From: an uncultured Treponema sp.
GTDB taxonomy: Bacteria; Spirochaetota; Spirochaetia; Treponematales; Treponemataceae
Length of the DNA stretch: 64,000 nucleotides
NCBI GenBank assembly: GCA_938039145.1
Contig: CALHVG010000050.1
Location: 62,001 to 126,000, forward strand
Direction of reading: 5' to 3'
Numbering within the stretch: position 1 is the first letter of the stretch; every line of letters begins with the position of its first letter. The notes below the pieces were generated by a model, which saw only the letters and a program-made list of their open reading frames with translations, was not told the origin of the DNA and ran no database searches. Position numbers and translations under genes: made by a program. Shown piece by piece: positions 8,034 to 17,249 of the stretch.

Positions 8034-9019
8034 AAATTCGCCAATTTTTCTGCGAACCTGGAATGAAAATCCCTTTTAATCGCAAGAAATTCTTCCATAC
8101 GTTTTAGAATCACAAAAAGCATCGCCCTGTCCTCGAATTCCGCCCGATTTTCGGGGAGCGGCTTTTCCTTCATAGATGCACGGATTTCTTGAAGTTCCTT
8201 CAGCAATGTCCTGACATCGTTTTTGGTTTCGTATTCGACCGAAACTTTCTCAAAAAAATCGGAGACAAGAGCCGCAGTTGATGGGACGGTTTTTATGTCA
8301 ATCAGACTTTTGTAGATTTCAAGAAGAACGTCCCGCTGCTCTTTCCTCATGGAAATATATTCGCCGTCAAAAACGTCTTTTTTCCCAAGCTGATTGTTGT
8401 AATTTTCCATGGCGGCATTTTGCGCCTCAAAAATCGCCTTGTCCAAAAGCTCAAAATATTTCCCGTCGCAAGGCTCTGCCCACGGATCAAGAATTCGCTT
8501 TGACATTTTATGAAGGACATATTTTATTTGCCTGTCGGCTTCTTTTTTCAGCCTTTCGATGTAGGGAACGTTTTTTTTGAGAAAAAGATTCATCAAAACC
8601 CCGAAGCCCACGCCTATCGCAAAAAGAAGAATTTCATTCCGCAATTCGTAAAAGCCCATTTTCCCGAACAGAATGAAATGAGAAATCAGAACCGAATCCA
8701 TGGCAATCGCTGAATACCAGCCGAAAATCTGACAAATGACTATGAAAAATCCCGTGTAAACAAAAAACGCCGTGTTCGAAAATCCGAAAATTTTGTAACA
8801 AAAAAACGAAATAAAAAGCGCACTCACGAACGCATAAAATCTTGAAAGCCCCGTCCGTATCGTCTCTTTTTTTGTAGGCTGAATCGAAAGAATCGCCACA
8901 ATTCCTGCGGAAACGGAAAAATCGAGCTTCAAAGCAAGAGCCGCAAGCACAGCACCGATTGCCGCCACCGCCATTTTTGCCGAATTCAGGATTTTCTGTC
9001 TTGAAATCAAATTTTTCAT
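8030..9019 (-). CDS. ArAE/FUSC-type membrane protein (aromatic acid exporter family)
   Basis: A 329-residue protein with about four hydrophobic helices in the first 150 residues, beginning with the ArAE_1 pattern SAKMAVAAIGAVLAALALKLDFSVSAGIVAILSIQPTKKET, in which the polar QPTKKET loop is typical. A long soluble helical C-terminal domain (about 150-329) matches the ArAE_1 C-terminal layout. Such proteins are thought to export small organic acids or similar compounds; the substrate is unknown. Start ATG at 9019. It converges on copA with overlapping stop codons and has no shared operon partner. Confidence 0.75.
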   Translation of the reverse strand: MKNLISRQKILNSAKMAVAAIGAVLAALALKLDFSVSAGIVAILSIQPTKKETIRTGLSRFYAFVSALFISFFCYKIFGFSNTAFFVYTGFFIVICQIFGWYSAIAMDSVLISHFILFGKMGFYELRNEILLFAIGVGFGVLMNLFLKKNVPYIERLKKEADRQIKYVLHKMSKRILDPWAEPCDGKYFELLDKAIFEAQNAAMENYNNQLGKKDVFDGEYISMRKEQRDVLLEIYKSLIDIKTVPSTAALVSDFFEKVSVEYETKNDVRTLLKELQEIRASMKEKPLPENRAEFEDRAMLFVILKRMEEFLAIKRDFHSRFAEKLANF

Positions 9020-9139
9020 GAATCAATTGTAGCATACTTCCGCATTAAAAATGCCGAATTTATTGTCATACACACTAGCAGGATTTGAATTATAGGAGTA
9101 GAATCACAGACAATACGAAAAGTATTCGGGAGGAGACGG

Positions 9140-11044
9140 ATGAACATAAACGACGGGCTTTATTTAGCAACAGCAATTCTTACCCTTGTATGCATTATTT
9201 TCCGGCTATACAAAAAATATAGGCGAACCGTTCAATACAGCATAATCACCTTAGTCCTGTGGAATCTGTTCATAACCGGACTTGTAAGCGTTCTTGCTCC
9301 AATCATTATAGAACACAACCCGTCAAGCATATGGCTTGTAAACGAAATCGAATCCATTATTTACTTTGTTCTGCATACGCTTTTAACTCCGCTTTTCTGC
9401 ATGTACGTAATGCTGATAAACGGGGCGGCAAAAAACAGAACCAAAAAATTCTACGTGATATATTGGATTCCTTTGGCTTTGGCGGAACTGTTGATATTAC
9501 TTACGCCAATGTTCCACTTGGTGTTCATGCACGACCAAGATGGAACCTACCATAGACAATGGGGCGTGATTGTCCTTTATGCGGTTGCCGCGATTTATTA
9601 TGCATACGCCATCCGTTCGCTGGCAAAAACATGGGAAATCCTCAAAAACCGATATATGAGAGGCTTCCATATATTCCTGATTCTTGTTGTGGTGGGAATT
9701 GTCGTGCAGGCGTTCTTTCCGATGCTTGAAATAGAATGTTTTCTTGAAACAATTTCTTTAATCGGAATACTTTTGACGTTCGACAGCAACGACGGGCTTA
9801 TAGATATGCCCACAAAACTCCCGAATCAGATTTCATACAAACTGAACGTAAGCCTCTACGAACGCTACGGCTGCAGATATTCCGTCATAAACATACGATT
9901 TTTGAATCTGTCGTATTACGAACATCTTCTTCCCGAAAACCTTTTGGAACGGCTTATAAATTACATAATAAAATCGCTGGAAGAATTCGCCCCCCGTTCG
10001 GAACTTTATCGATATGACTTTGACACATTCATTCTTATTGTAGACGAAAGAAAGCAGACAAAAGAAATCGTAGGAAAAATCAAAAAGCATTTTGAAAAAT
10101 TGCTTAAAGCGGACACATACCGAATCGAATTCAGAACCATAATTTCAGTCGCCAAAGTCCCAGAAGAACTGGAATCCCCGAAGTTGAGTTTCCAGCTGGC
10201 GGAATACAGACCAAGAAAAGTAAACCATCAGATGACCGTCCTTCAAGGGAAAAATCTCAATTTCATAAGGCGAAGCGGTTTGGTCGAAGAAGCGATATAC
10301 AGAGCGATTCAGGCAAAAAGTTTTGAAGTCTATTACCAGCCAATCTGGGACAAGTCCACGCAAAAAATCATCTCGTGCGAAGCTCTTTGCCGCCTAAAGG
10401 ACGAAAAATTGGGTCCAATCGGCTCGGAAGAATTCATTCCAATTTCAGAGCAGAACGGAAGCATAGTTTCAATCTCGACAATCGTTTTCGAAAAAGTCTG
10501 CAAAGACATCAAAGAATGGGACTTCAAATCGCTCGGTATAAAATACGTGGAAGTAAATCTTTCGCTTTTCCAGTTGATGTCAAAAGGGCTTGCCGAATGT
10601 TACAAGTCAATCCTTGAAAAATACGATGTCCCCGCCTCGATGATAAATCTTGAAATAACTGAAAGTTCCACTCCGGCAGAATCCCCGGAATTCTCAAACG
10701 TGATGGACAAGCTTACCGAAATCGGATTTTCGTTTTCCCTTGACGACTACGGAACAGGCTACTCGAACATCACAAACATAATGTCCGTAAAATACCTGAG
10801 CATAAAAATGGATGCAAGTATTCTGTGGAAATCAAGCCTGGACAACGACACAAAAATACTTTTGGAATCCACGATAAAAACATTCAGAAGCCTTGGCTAC
10901 AACATAATCCAGGAAGGCGTAGAAACAAAAGAGCAGCTGGACTTTGTTACAAATGCGGGCGCAAATCTGATTCAGGGATACTATTTTTCAAAAGCCATGC
11001 CGAGAGCGGATTTCGTCGAATATGTAAAAAATTTCCATCAATAA
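9140..11044 (+). CDS. Membrane c-di-GMP phosphodiesterase: 7TM, degenerate GGDEF, EAL
   Basis: The 634-residue product has about seven membrane helices in residues 1-220, a degenerate GGDEF-like domain (about 225-365, with YRYDFDTFILIV where GGDEF would be) and a complete EAL domain. The EAL part has CEALCRL, the metal and catalytic motifs around EITES and SLDDYGTGYSNI, and the ending QGYYFSKAMP, so hydrolysis of c-di-GMP is expected. The GGDEF-like part probably only senses or regulates. The 7TM head resembles bacterial sensor modules with an unknown ligand. A strong RBS, GGGAGGAG, precedes the ATG. The gene is monocistronic. Confidence 0.85.
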   Translation: MNINDGLYLATAILTLVCIIFRLYKKYRRTVQYSIITLVLWNLFITGLVSVLAPIIIEHNPSSIWLVNEIESIIYFVLHTLLTPLFCMYVMLINGAAKNRTKKFYVIYWIPLALAELLILLTPMFHLVFMHDQDGTYHRQWGVIVLYAVAAIYYAYAIRSLAKTWEILKNRYMRGFHIFLILVVVGIVVQAFFPMLEIECFLETISLIGILLTFDSNDGLIDMPTKLPNQISYKLNVSLYERYGCRYSVINIRFLNLSYYEHLLPENLLERLINYIIKSLEEFAPRSELYRYDFDTFILIVDERKQTKEIVGKIKKHFEKLLKADTYRIEFRTIISVAKVPEELESPKLSFQLAEYRPRKVNHQMTVLQGKNLNFIRRSGLVEEAIYRAIQAKSFEVYYQPIWDKSTQKIISCEALCRLKDEKLGPIGSEEFIPISEQNGSIVSISTIVFEKVCKDIKEWDFKSLGIKYVEVNLSLFQLMSKGLAECYKSILEKYDVPASMINLEITESSTPAESPEFSNVMDKLTEIGFSFSLDDYGTGYSNITNIMSVKYLSIKMDASILWKSSLDNDTKILLESTIKTFRSLGYNIIQEGVETKEQLDFVTNAGANLIQGYYFSKAMPRADFVEYVKNFHQ

Positions 11045-11421
11045 AAAATTGTAAAGGACAACGCAAAAACGGTGCGGAAATCCGCCGTCTCCGGTCTTTT
11101 GAGAACAACGGCTGTTCTTAAATTTTGGGAAATACATTTTTACAACAAAAAATCTGAACGTAAAATAATAATAAATACAAACAATATTTTTTTAAGGGAA
11201 GACTTTAATCGCATCCTAAACCGGAATAAATCCACAGCCTCCGCAATAAAAAATCCGCCAAGCAATTGATATATTTTTTTAACTAAAATCCGCTCATTCC
11301 GCAAAAATAAAAATCATCCGCACAAATAAATGCGCCTGCCGCAGTGCAGAATATTTATCATCAAAAAGCAAAAAGTTAAATTTCCGGCAGGAACAAGTTT
11401 GTTCCCACCAGGTTTCCTAAA
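11045..11421. other. Intergenic stretch without a recognisable gene
   Basis: No credible coding frame was found. The only structure seen is a 16-base perfect palindrome, GGAACAAGTTTGTTCC (11390-11405), just beyond the stop of the minus-strand glutaredoxin-like gene, with CCTGCCG (from 11336) and CGGCAGG (from 11385) as a wider inverted repeat around it. It could end that transcript, but there is no clear T run. Confidence 0.4.
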
Positions 11422-11739
11422 TCAGCAGCCTTTTCCGTTTATGCTGCACGCTTTTCCGACGGGTTCTCCTGAAATCACTTTATGCCCGAGCCGCTCCACG
11501 TAACTTTCCCAATCCGTAAAAACAGTTCCGTCCTCGTCAACGCAAGCGGGAATTCCTATATCATGAATCGCTTTCAGCCTTTCGAACACAGGTTCGGAAT
11601 CTCGCAAAATCAAAAATTTTTTAAGATTTCTAAGCCCCTCGTTTATATCAAAATATTCAAACTCGATTCCGTAAGTCCTGAAATTCAGCTCGCAGTTCAC
11701 GCAGTCGGGACAAAACTTGCTTCCGTAGACTTTAATCAT
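11422..11739 (-). CDS. Glutaredoxin-like thioredoxin-fold protein
   Basis: A 105-residue protein starting MIKVYGSKFCPDCVNCE. The CPDC motif at the end of the first strand is a thioredoxin-fold redox centre, followed by the IEFEYFDINEG strand and the IGIPACVDEDG segment holding the cis-Pro of glutaredoxins. A tail ending ACSINGKGC adds two further cysteines. It probably reduces disulfides in the cytoplasm; the partner is unknown. ATG 11739 is chosen because the fold begins there and a G-rich box (GGGGGTG) lies eight bases upstream; an ATG at 11754 and a longer frame are possible. It diverges from ohrR, which suggests control by that regulator. Confidence 0.75.
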   Translation of the reverse strand: MIKVYGSKFCPDCVNCELNFRTYGIEFEYFDINEGLRNLKKFLILRDSEPVFERLKAIHDIGIPACVDEDGTVFTDWESYVERLGHKVISGEPVGKACSINGKGC

Positions 11740-11860
11740 TTTTCGCACCCCCATTAATTTTTGCGTTCCTTTGAGCAAAACACAAATCTCAAACAAAAAG
11801 ATTCATGCGTTCATTGACCAATTATATCGAACACAATATTATGTACATAAATATTTAATA

Positions 11861-11870
11861 CAATATATTG
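11861..11870. promoter_or_regulatory. Palindrome in the ohrR/glutaredoxin intergenic region, candidate OhrR operator
   Basis: CAATATATTG is a perfect 10-base palindrome inside TACAATATATTG, 13 bases before the ohrR start and immediately before its RBS (GGGGAGAAG). OhrR-type operators are AT-rich palindromes with TACAAT-like half sites, so autorepression is plausible. The site is short and AT-rich, so chance is possible. Confidence 0.4.
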
Positions 11871-11883
11871 GGGAGAAGATATA

Positions 11884-12372
11884 ATGTCAATGCGAGAAAA
11901 TCCGTCCGAAAAAAAAGATGAAAATTCTGCAGAGGATTCCGACGACAAGTTTTATTGCCTTAAACTGAAGAACCAACTTTGCTTTCCGCTATACGCCGCC
12001 TCGAAGGAGATTTTACGGAAATACACCCCGTTATTGAAAAAACTGAATCTTACATACACGCAATACATTGCGATGATGGTTCTTTGGGAACACCGAAAAC
12101 TGAACATCGGCGAACTTGGAAAGCATCTGTTCCTTGACACGGGAACGCTTTCGCCGCTTCTCAAAAGCATGGAAAAAAAAGGACTTGTTACCCGAACTCG
12201 CAATAAAGATGACGAGCGAATCGTCTTTATCGAAACGACAAAAAAAGGCGAAAAAATGAAAGAAAAAGCGCTGGAAATTCCTGAACAGATGGAAACCTGC
12301 GTAAATCTTTCTAAAAAGGAAGTCGAAAATCTTTATGCGCTTCTGTACAAAATCCTTGGCAAAAACGACTGA
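11884..12372 (+). CDS. ohrR: MarR/OhrR-family peroxide-sensing regulator
   Basis: A 162-residue winged-helix regulator. After a polar 20-residue leader comes LKLKNQLCFPLYAASKEI. The Cys in the QLCFPLY motif (Cys33) sits where OhrR proteins have their peroxidatic Cys, at the start of helix 1. The DNA-binding wing region reads GTLSPLLKSMEKKGLVTRTRNKDDER, the usual MarR pattern. Oxidation of the Cys by organic hydroperoxide would release DNA. The start at 11884 follows GGGGAGAAG; a second ATG at 11890 is possible. It faces a divergent glutaredoxin-like gene; no ohr gene is in the window. Confidence 0.82.
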   Translation: MSMRENPSEKKDENSAEDSDDKFYCLKLKNQLCFPLYAASKEILRKYTPLLKKLNLTYTQYIAMMVLWEHRKLNIGELGKHLFLDTGTLSPLLKSMEKKGLVTRTRNKDDERIVFIETTKKGEKMKEKALEIPEQMETCVNLSKKEVENLYALLYKILGKND

Positions 12373-12385
12373 CTAAAAATCGCTG

Positions 12386-13681
12386 TCAAAATGAAAATCC
12401 CACAAAAGCACCGTACAAAGGTCCTGATTTTGCGCCCTCGCCTAACCGCCAGCTGAACGTTCCGCCGAAATTCAGAAAATTGAACACGGCGTTAAAGCCC
12501 ACCTGAGGAACGGCGTACACGTTTCCGCGGCTGTTGTAAACCCATGCGTTTTCAACAATAACTGCGTTTGAAGAATCTCTTATAGTTCCACGTGAATAAA
12601 AAGTCTCGACATCAATTCCGCAGCCAAGCAAAAGCCATGTGTGCGGAACGGTCTTTACGGAGATTCCGGCGGTGAATCCGACCACATCAGAAAAAGATTT
12701 TCCGTCGGGAACGAACGATGCCGAGCCTTTGGGATAACGGTCTTTGTAATATTCGTCGGTAAAAACAACCAAATTAGAACCGTTGATTTCTCCCAAGGGA
12801 CGAGAATCCGCAATTCCGTCTATCTGGGCATTGAACGACAAATATGAACCGACAGGCTGACCGCCCCAAATATAATTTGCTGAAAAATTATAACCTTCCA
12901 TCGGAAAGAAAATTCCATAAGAAAAACTGTGCCTTGATGTCTTGGGGTCTGACCACGGATACAAAATTTCTTTGCGGTCGCTTCTCAAAAAGACAAACTC
13001 GGCGGCTTCGTCTTTCGAAATATCTATACGAACCTTGTAGTCCGGACCTGTTCCCACGTCAGCGACAAAATAACCGCTTTCGCTCTCGCCGGGCGCAATT
13101 TTTTTGCTGAAAAGCAACGCATTTTTCAAATGTCCCGGATTGTAGTCAAAGTCGTCCATCAACGACGAAATTACAGCGGTTGAAATTCCGACATCAAGCC
13201 AAGTCGCAAAAAGCGAATCATAGGGACGGAATCGTCGGGGCGGATGTGACGGCGCATAATACCCGTGGGAAGAATAATGAAAACTCGGAATTGCGTCCAA
13301 AAGCAGGTCAAGGAAAATAAGACCCAGCCCCACGCCGGCAACAACGGCAGTCGCATTGTATTCGGCTTCCTTCATGGCGTAGTAAGCAGACGCATTATAA
13401 TAGTTCAAATACGACCAAGAATCCGTTCCGTAATCTCCTTGCAGAACGGAAATCGATTTTTCGTCAAAATAAAAGTCGTCAGAACTGTTGTTCTTTATCC
13501 CGACAACATAGCGAACCTTTCGTTCGGACAAAATATTCCTTGCCGCTACGGAAATTTCAAGCCCGTCTTTGGATTCGTAAAAAATAACAGGATGACCTGT
13601 CGCATCGGAAAGCGTAAATTCCCTTGCGAACGCAGGAATCAAGAAAACAAGAAAAAATACGGAAAATACATTTTTTTTCAT
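12386..13681 (-). CDS. Exported protein of unknown function, possible outer-membrane association
   Basis: A 431-residue protein with a clear signal peptide (MKKNVFSVFFLVFLIPAFA, cleavage near AFA-RE). The family is not recognised. Residues about 20-100 look like a beta-sandwich (VRYVVGIKNNSSDDFYF). A hydrophobic glycine-rich helix near residue 110-130 (AVVAGVGLGLIFLDLLL) is followed by a His/Tyr/Pro-rich stretch. The C-terminal half is rich in alternating strands and the last residues are GAFVGFSF, a terminal phenylalanine as in outer-membrane beta-barrel proteins. An outer-membrane anchoring is an inference. It converges with ohrR. Confidence 0.6.
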   Translation of the reverse strand: MKKNVFSVFFLVFLIPAFAREFTLSDATGHPVIFYESKDGLEISVAARNILSERKVRYVVGIKNNSSDDFYFDEKSISVLQGDYGTDSWSYLNYYNASAYYAMKEAEYNATAVVAGVGLGLIFLDLLLDAIPSFHYSSHGYYAPSHPPRRFRPYDSLFATWLDVGISTAVISSLMDDFDYNPGHLKNALLFSKKIAPGESESGYFVADVGTGPDYKVRIDISKDEAAEFVFLRSDRKEILYPWSDPKTSRHSFSYGIFFPMEGYNFSANYIWGGQPVGSYLSFNAQIDGIADSRPLGEINGSNLVVFTDEYYKDRYPKGSASFVPDGKSFSDVVGFTAGISVKTVPHTWLLLGCGIDVETFYSRGTIRDSSNAVIVENAWVYNSRGNVYAVPQVGFNAVFNFLNFGGTFSWRLGEGAKSGPLYGAFVGFSF

Positions 13682-13942
13682 AAGACTCCCCTTGCACGGA
13701 TATTTTACAACATGAAATGAATCCGGACAATAATTTTAATTTTCCATGCGTCAAAAATGACCGCGCCGCTTCTTTTCTGTTCGAAGAAATGTTTTTTTGC
13801 GAAAAGAGGACGTTTATTTTCGGTTTTATTTGGAACGGATAGACCGAGGGGCAAAAAGTTCAGTCTTTTTACAACGAGAACGCCCTGAATATTATGCAAT
13901 ATTTTATTTTTATAAGTGTGTTTTCCATATTTTTAATGTATA

Positions 13943-14659
13943 ATGTATTCTATGAAAAGTGAGGATTTACGGACACTCGGATTGGGATTAAAAGAAAACG
14001 GAAACGTCGAGCTTGACGCGGCAGTCCTGCAGGGACTAAAAAAAATGCCTGTCGACATTTTCGACAATGTTTATATCGGGCAAACCGAACCCGAAGCCCT
14101 TATCCTGTGCATTGACATACGGAATTTCAGCAACTTTCTTTGCAAGCACGAAGAGCAGACCGTTTTCAGTATGTTGACTTCGTTCACGTCAAATTTTTTG
14201 TCGTGTGTGAATCAATTCGGAACAAACTGCTCTTATTACAAACTTCTTGGCGACGGCGCGTTGGTCATTTGGGATTCTGCGGATTCAATCGCCATTGAAG
14301 AAGCGCAAATGGTTTTCAATTCGTATTTGAGTTTTGTGAAGGAAGACCTTTTTACGACATATCCGGAATTGGGATTGGGCGGTGCGCTGGTTCAGGAAAT
14401 GATTTATAAATATGAGATTTCGGCGGAAATGTCGTCGCTTAAATATCGAGATTATTTCGGCTATGGAATAAACCTTGCGTGCAGACTGCAAACAATCGCA
14501 GGTCCGGATCAACTGATAATAAACAAAATGCTGGCTGAAAAAAAATATTTTGAGACAACCGCTCTAAAAACGCCATCCTTAATAAAAGAGCTGAAGCACT
14601 TGAAAGGACTTCGAGACGAAGACCGAACCGAAGTATTCTTTTACAAACGCAACGAGTAG
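13943..14659 (+). CDS. Class III adenylate/guanylate cyclase domain protein
   Basis: A 238-residue soluble protein built around a class III nucleotide cyclase fold. LILCIDIRNFSNFL holds the first metal-binding Asp, YKLLGDGALVIWD holds the Gly-Asp hairpin with the second Asp, and DYFGYGINLACRLQ has the Asn and Arg of the transition-state site. It could make cAMP. No sensor domain or membrane helix is attached. The substrate-selecting residues cannot be judged by eye, so cGMP or an inactive regulatory role is possible. No good RBS precedes ATG 13943; the ATG at 13952 is an alternative start. The next gene is a chemoreceptor. Confidence 0.75.
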   Translation: MYSMKSEDLRTLGLGLKENGNVELDAAVLQGLKKMPVDIFDNVYIGQTEPEALILCIDIRNFSNFLCKHEEQTVFSMLTSFTSNFLSCVNQFGTNCSYYKLLGDGALVIWDSADSIAIEEAQMVFNSYLSFVKEDLFTTYPELGLGGALVQEMIYKYEISAEMSSLKYRDYFGYGINLACRLQTIAGPDQLIINKMLAEKKYFETTALKTPSLIKELKHLKGLRDEDRTEVFFYKRNE

Positions 14660-14796
14660 ATAGAAAGAATTCGTTTTTTTGAATTTTTGAAAGGCAGTTT
14701 GTTCTTTATTAAGTGGTTTTTCTCTAAATTTGTTGCGCTATCGTAAATGTCGTTATAAAATATTTATAAATCCATTCAATAGAGGACTTGACAAAA

Positions 14797-16717
14797 ATGC
14801 CAAACACCACTAAATTACCCCCCCCCCCCCCGGAATCGTTCTGTAACGATTAAAGCCCGTTTTTCGGTTCAGTCGCTTGTTACGATTGCGTTGCTTTTGG
14901 CTCTGGGAATCATGCTGATTTTCATAAAAAAGCAAAAAAATATTCTTATGCTCAGGCAAGAACAAAAAGAACGCTCGATGCTTCTTGCCGAAGAAGTAAA
15001 ACAATGCTCCAAAGATTTGACTCGATTGTGCCGCCTTTTTGCCGTTACCGGCGGAAAAGAAACGTACCGCACACAATATTTCGACATTGTAAAATGGCGG
15101 AACGGGGATACGGCTCGACCCGAAACCGTAAATCCCAAACTTTTTCCCGGACGAAAAATCAGCCAAATCGACTTGCTTAAAGAATTCGGCTGCTCGGACA
15201 AAGAACTTTCTCTTTTGCGCACGGCAACAGACGAGTCGGAGGAATTGGTAAAACGTGAAGACCAAGCGATGGAAAGCATCCGAAAAAATGCGGTTGCAAG
15301 CGGCCCTGCAAAGCCCGAAATCGGTGAAACTGCTGACGATTTTGCCGTGCGAATTTTGCACGACGACTTCTACCAAAAGCAAACCGAAAAAATCATGAAG
15401 CCGATAAACGAGTTTTACGACGTAATCGAACGGCGGACAAGCGCAGAAAGTGCAAAGGCAAATCATGTCCTTGATTTTTACCAGACGCTTTCGTTTGTTT
15501 TTATTGCACTTGTAATCGTCTCTCTTGTGCATTTGGTTTTCTTTTTGAATTCTGCCGTTATAGAAAAAATTCTACAAACCGAAAAAAATCTGAAAAACAT
15601 TGCCGAAGGCGACGGAGACTTGACCGTTTCGCTTCCGGTAAAAGGCACAAACGAAATCGCGATGCTTTCCGAATCCTTCAACAAGACGATGGAAAAATTG
15701 AGGAAAACGATTTCAGAAGTAAAAGAGCAAGCATCTTCTCTCAAAGGAGCGGAAGAAAGTCTTGCAGCCAATATGGCTGAAACGGCGGCTTCCGTGCATC
15801 AAATCACGACAAACGTTCAGTACGCAAAGGCGCAAACACACAAGCAGGCGGAAAGCGTTACCGAAACCACGGCGGCGGTAGAGCAAATCATCAAGTCAAT
15901 CGAAAAACTTGACGAAAGCATAGAAACGCAGGCATCGAGCGTCGCCTCTTCGTCTTCCTCCATAGAAGAAATGACGGCGAACATCACATCCGTTACGAAA
16001 ATGCTTGAAAAGAGCGAGGCGATGATTCTTGACCTGGCACGGGCAACGAACGACGGAAAAGAATCTCTTGAGGAATCGAACGGCATAACCCGAAAAATCG
16101 CAGAAGAGTCGGGCGGACTTATGGAAGCGTCCGGAATAATTCAGAACATCGCAAGCCAAACGAACCTTCTTGCGATGAATGCGGCGATTGAAGCGGCACA
16201 CGCTGGCGAATCGGGAAAAGGATTTGCAGTCGTTGCAGACGAAATCCGAAAACTTGCCGAAGAAGCAGGCTCTCAGGGAAAAAACATCACGCTTACACTC
16301 AAAAATCTCGGCGAAGAAATCGACACGCTCAACAATGCGGCGCACACAGCCGGCGAAAAGTTCGCAATGATTTTTTCGCTTGCGGAACAGGTGCAGGAAA
16401 TGAGCGCGCGGCTTACCGAAGCAATGCGCGAGCAGGAAAACGGCAGCCGAGAAGTGCTAAAAGCCATCAAAAACATCAACACGGTAACGCAGGAAGTGCA
16501 GACAGGCTCGGAAGAAATGCTCAAGGGAGGAAAAACGGTCGCAAGCGAAATGCACGAACTCGATTCACTTACAAAAGCAATTCTCGAAAGCATGAACGAA
16601 ATGGCAGCCGGTGCCATACAAATCAACAACGCCGTGCAAGAAGTCAACGACATCACGCAACAAAACAAAGCCAGCATCGAAACGCTCGCAGGCGAAATCG
16701 GAAACTTCGTCGTTTAG
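14797..16717 (+). CDS. Methyl-accepting chemotaxis protein, frame set by poly-C tract (out of frame in this copy)
   Basis: The chemoreceptor body has a helical periplasmic sensor domain, a second membrane helix (LSFVFIALVIVSLVHLVFFL), a HAMP domain (EGDGDLTVSLPVKGTNEI) and a signalling hairpin with the highly conserved tip LLAMNAAIEAAHAGESGKGFAVV. Its first membrane helix lies at about 14873-14927, and the frame has no proper start before it. ATG 14797, with AGAGGA upstream, runs MPNTTKL then into 14 C residues; with 14 the frame ends at a stop about 50 bases on. With 13 or 16 C it would read MPNTTKLPPPPRNRSV and continue into the receptor (639 residues with 13). The gene is therefore very likely phase-variable, and OFF as written unless the tract was misread. 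Confidence 0.85.
14818..14831 (+). repeat. Poly-C(14) contingency tract at the start of the chemoreceptor gene
   Basis: Fourteen consecutive C residues lie eight codons into the chemoreceptor frame. Slipped-strand mispairing of such tracts during replication adds or removes bases at high rate. Only lengths of 13, 16 and so on join ATG 14797 to the receptor body. No other C or G run of similar length was noticed in the window. Confidence 0.85.
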
Positions 16718-17249
16718 CGGAAGGATTTTTTCTGAATCAGGGCGCAAACGCTTCTTGCAAACCGGCTTTGCGCGATTCCGCTATTCGCTCCATTCCTCCA
16801 TTCGCTTGCCGCTCATTCCGGAACGCGCACAGCGCGCCGCTCCAATCCGGCGCAGGACAAATTTTCCGATATTTACGGGTCTTCCGATTTTCTATTGGGT
16901 GGTCGCATATCTATAAGCGAAAACTGTTGCGCCGGTATTGTTAGGAAACTTTTATACTCGCTCGCTTTCGCAAGCTGCGAAGCCGGCGCAGGGATTATCT
17001 TCCTATGTTTACGGTTTTTCCGCTTTTTTATCGGGTGGTCGCATATTTACAACCGAAAATTGTTGCGTCGATTTTCAATAAAATTTTCCCGTCCCTCGAT
17101 GAGTTTTCGACCGTCGCCGGCAGTGGAAACGCCCTGAAAATCCTCCTGCGACAAAAACCGCAAACAAATTATTTCGTTGACAAAAAATACAACGCCATGT
17201 TACATTGTATGCAATATAATTTTATCTGATATTTTCGCAAGGGGATATT
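16718..17249. repeat. Gene-free region with an imperfect tandem duplication and interspersed repeat
   Basis: No gene is supported here. Segments 16865-16940 and 17000-17075 are about 80% identical over 75 bases at an offset of 135 bases, sharing GGGTGGTCGCATAT and AAAA-TGTTGCG blocks; each is preceded by CCGGCGCAGG (about 16848 and 16983). The part at 16751-16852 resembles the intergenic segment at 48227-48330. The unit thus looks like a degenerate, duplicated repeat. A TTGACA (17177-17182) and AT-rich sequence before 17250 may hold the promoter of the glutathione peroxidase gene. Confidence 0.55.

Noticed and set aside
11072..11269. Possible small gene after the EAL gene
   Set aside because: No RBS, no protein-like composition, and the DNA is AT-rich with many isolated stops in the other frames.
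13265..13720. Plus-strand open frame of 151 codons opposite the exported protein at 12386
   Set aside because: The minus-strand gene has a clear signal peptide and consistent length; the opposite frame has no credible start or family.
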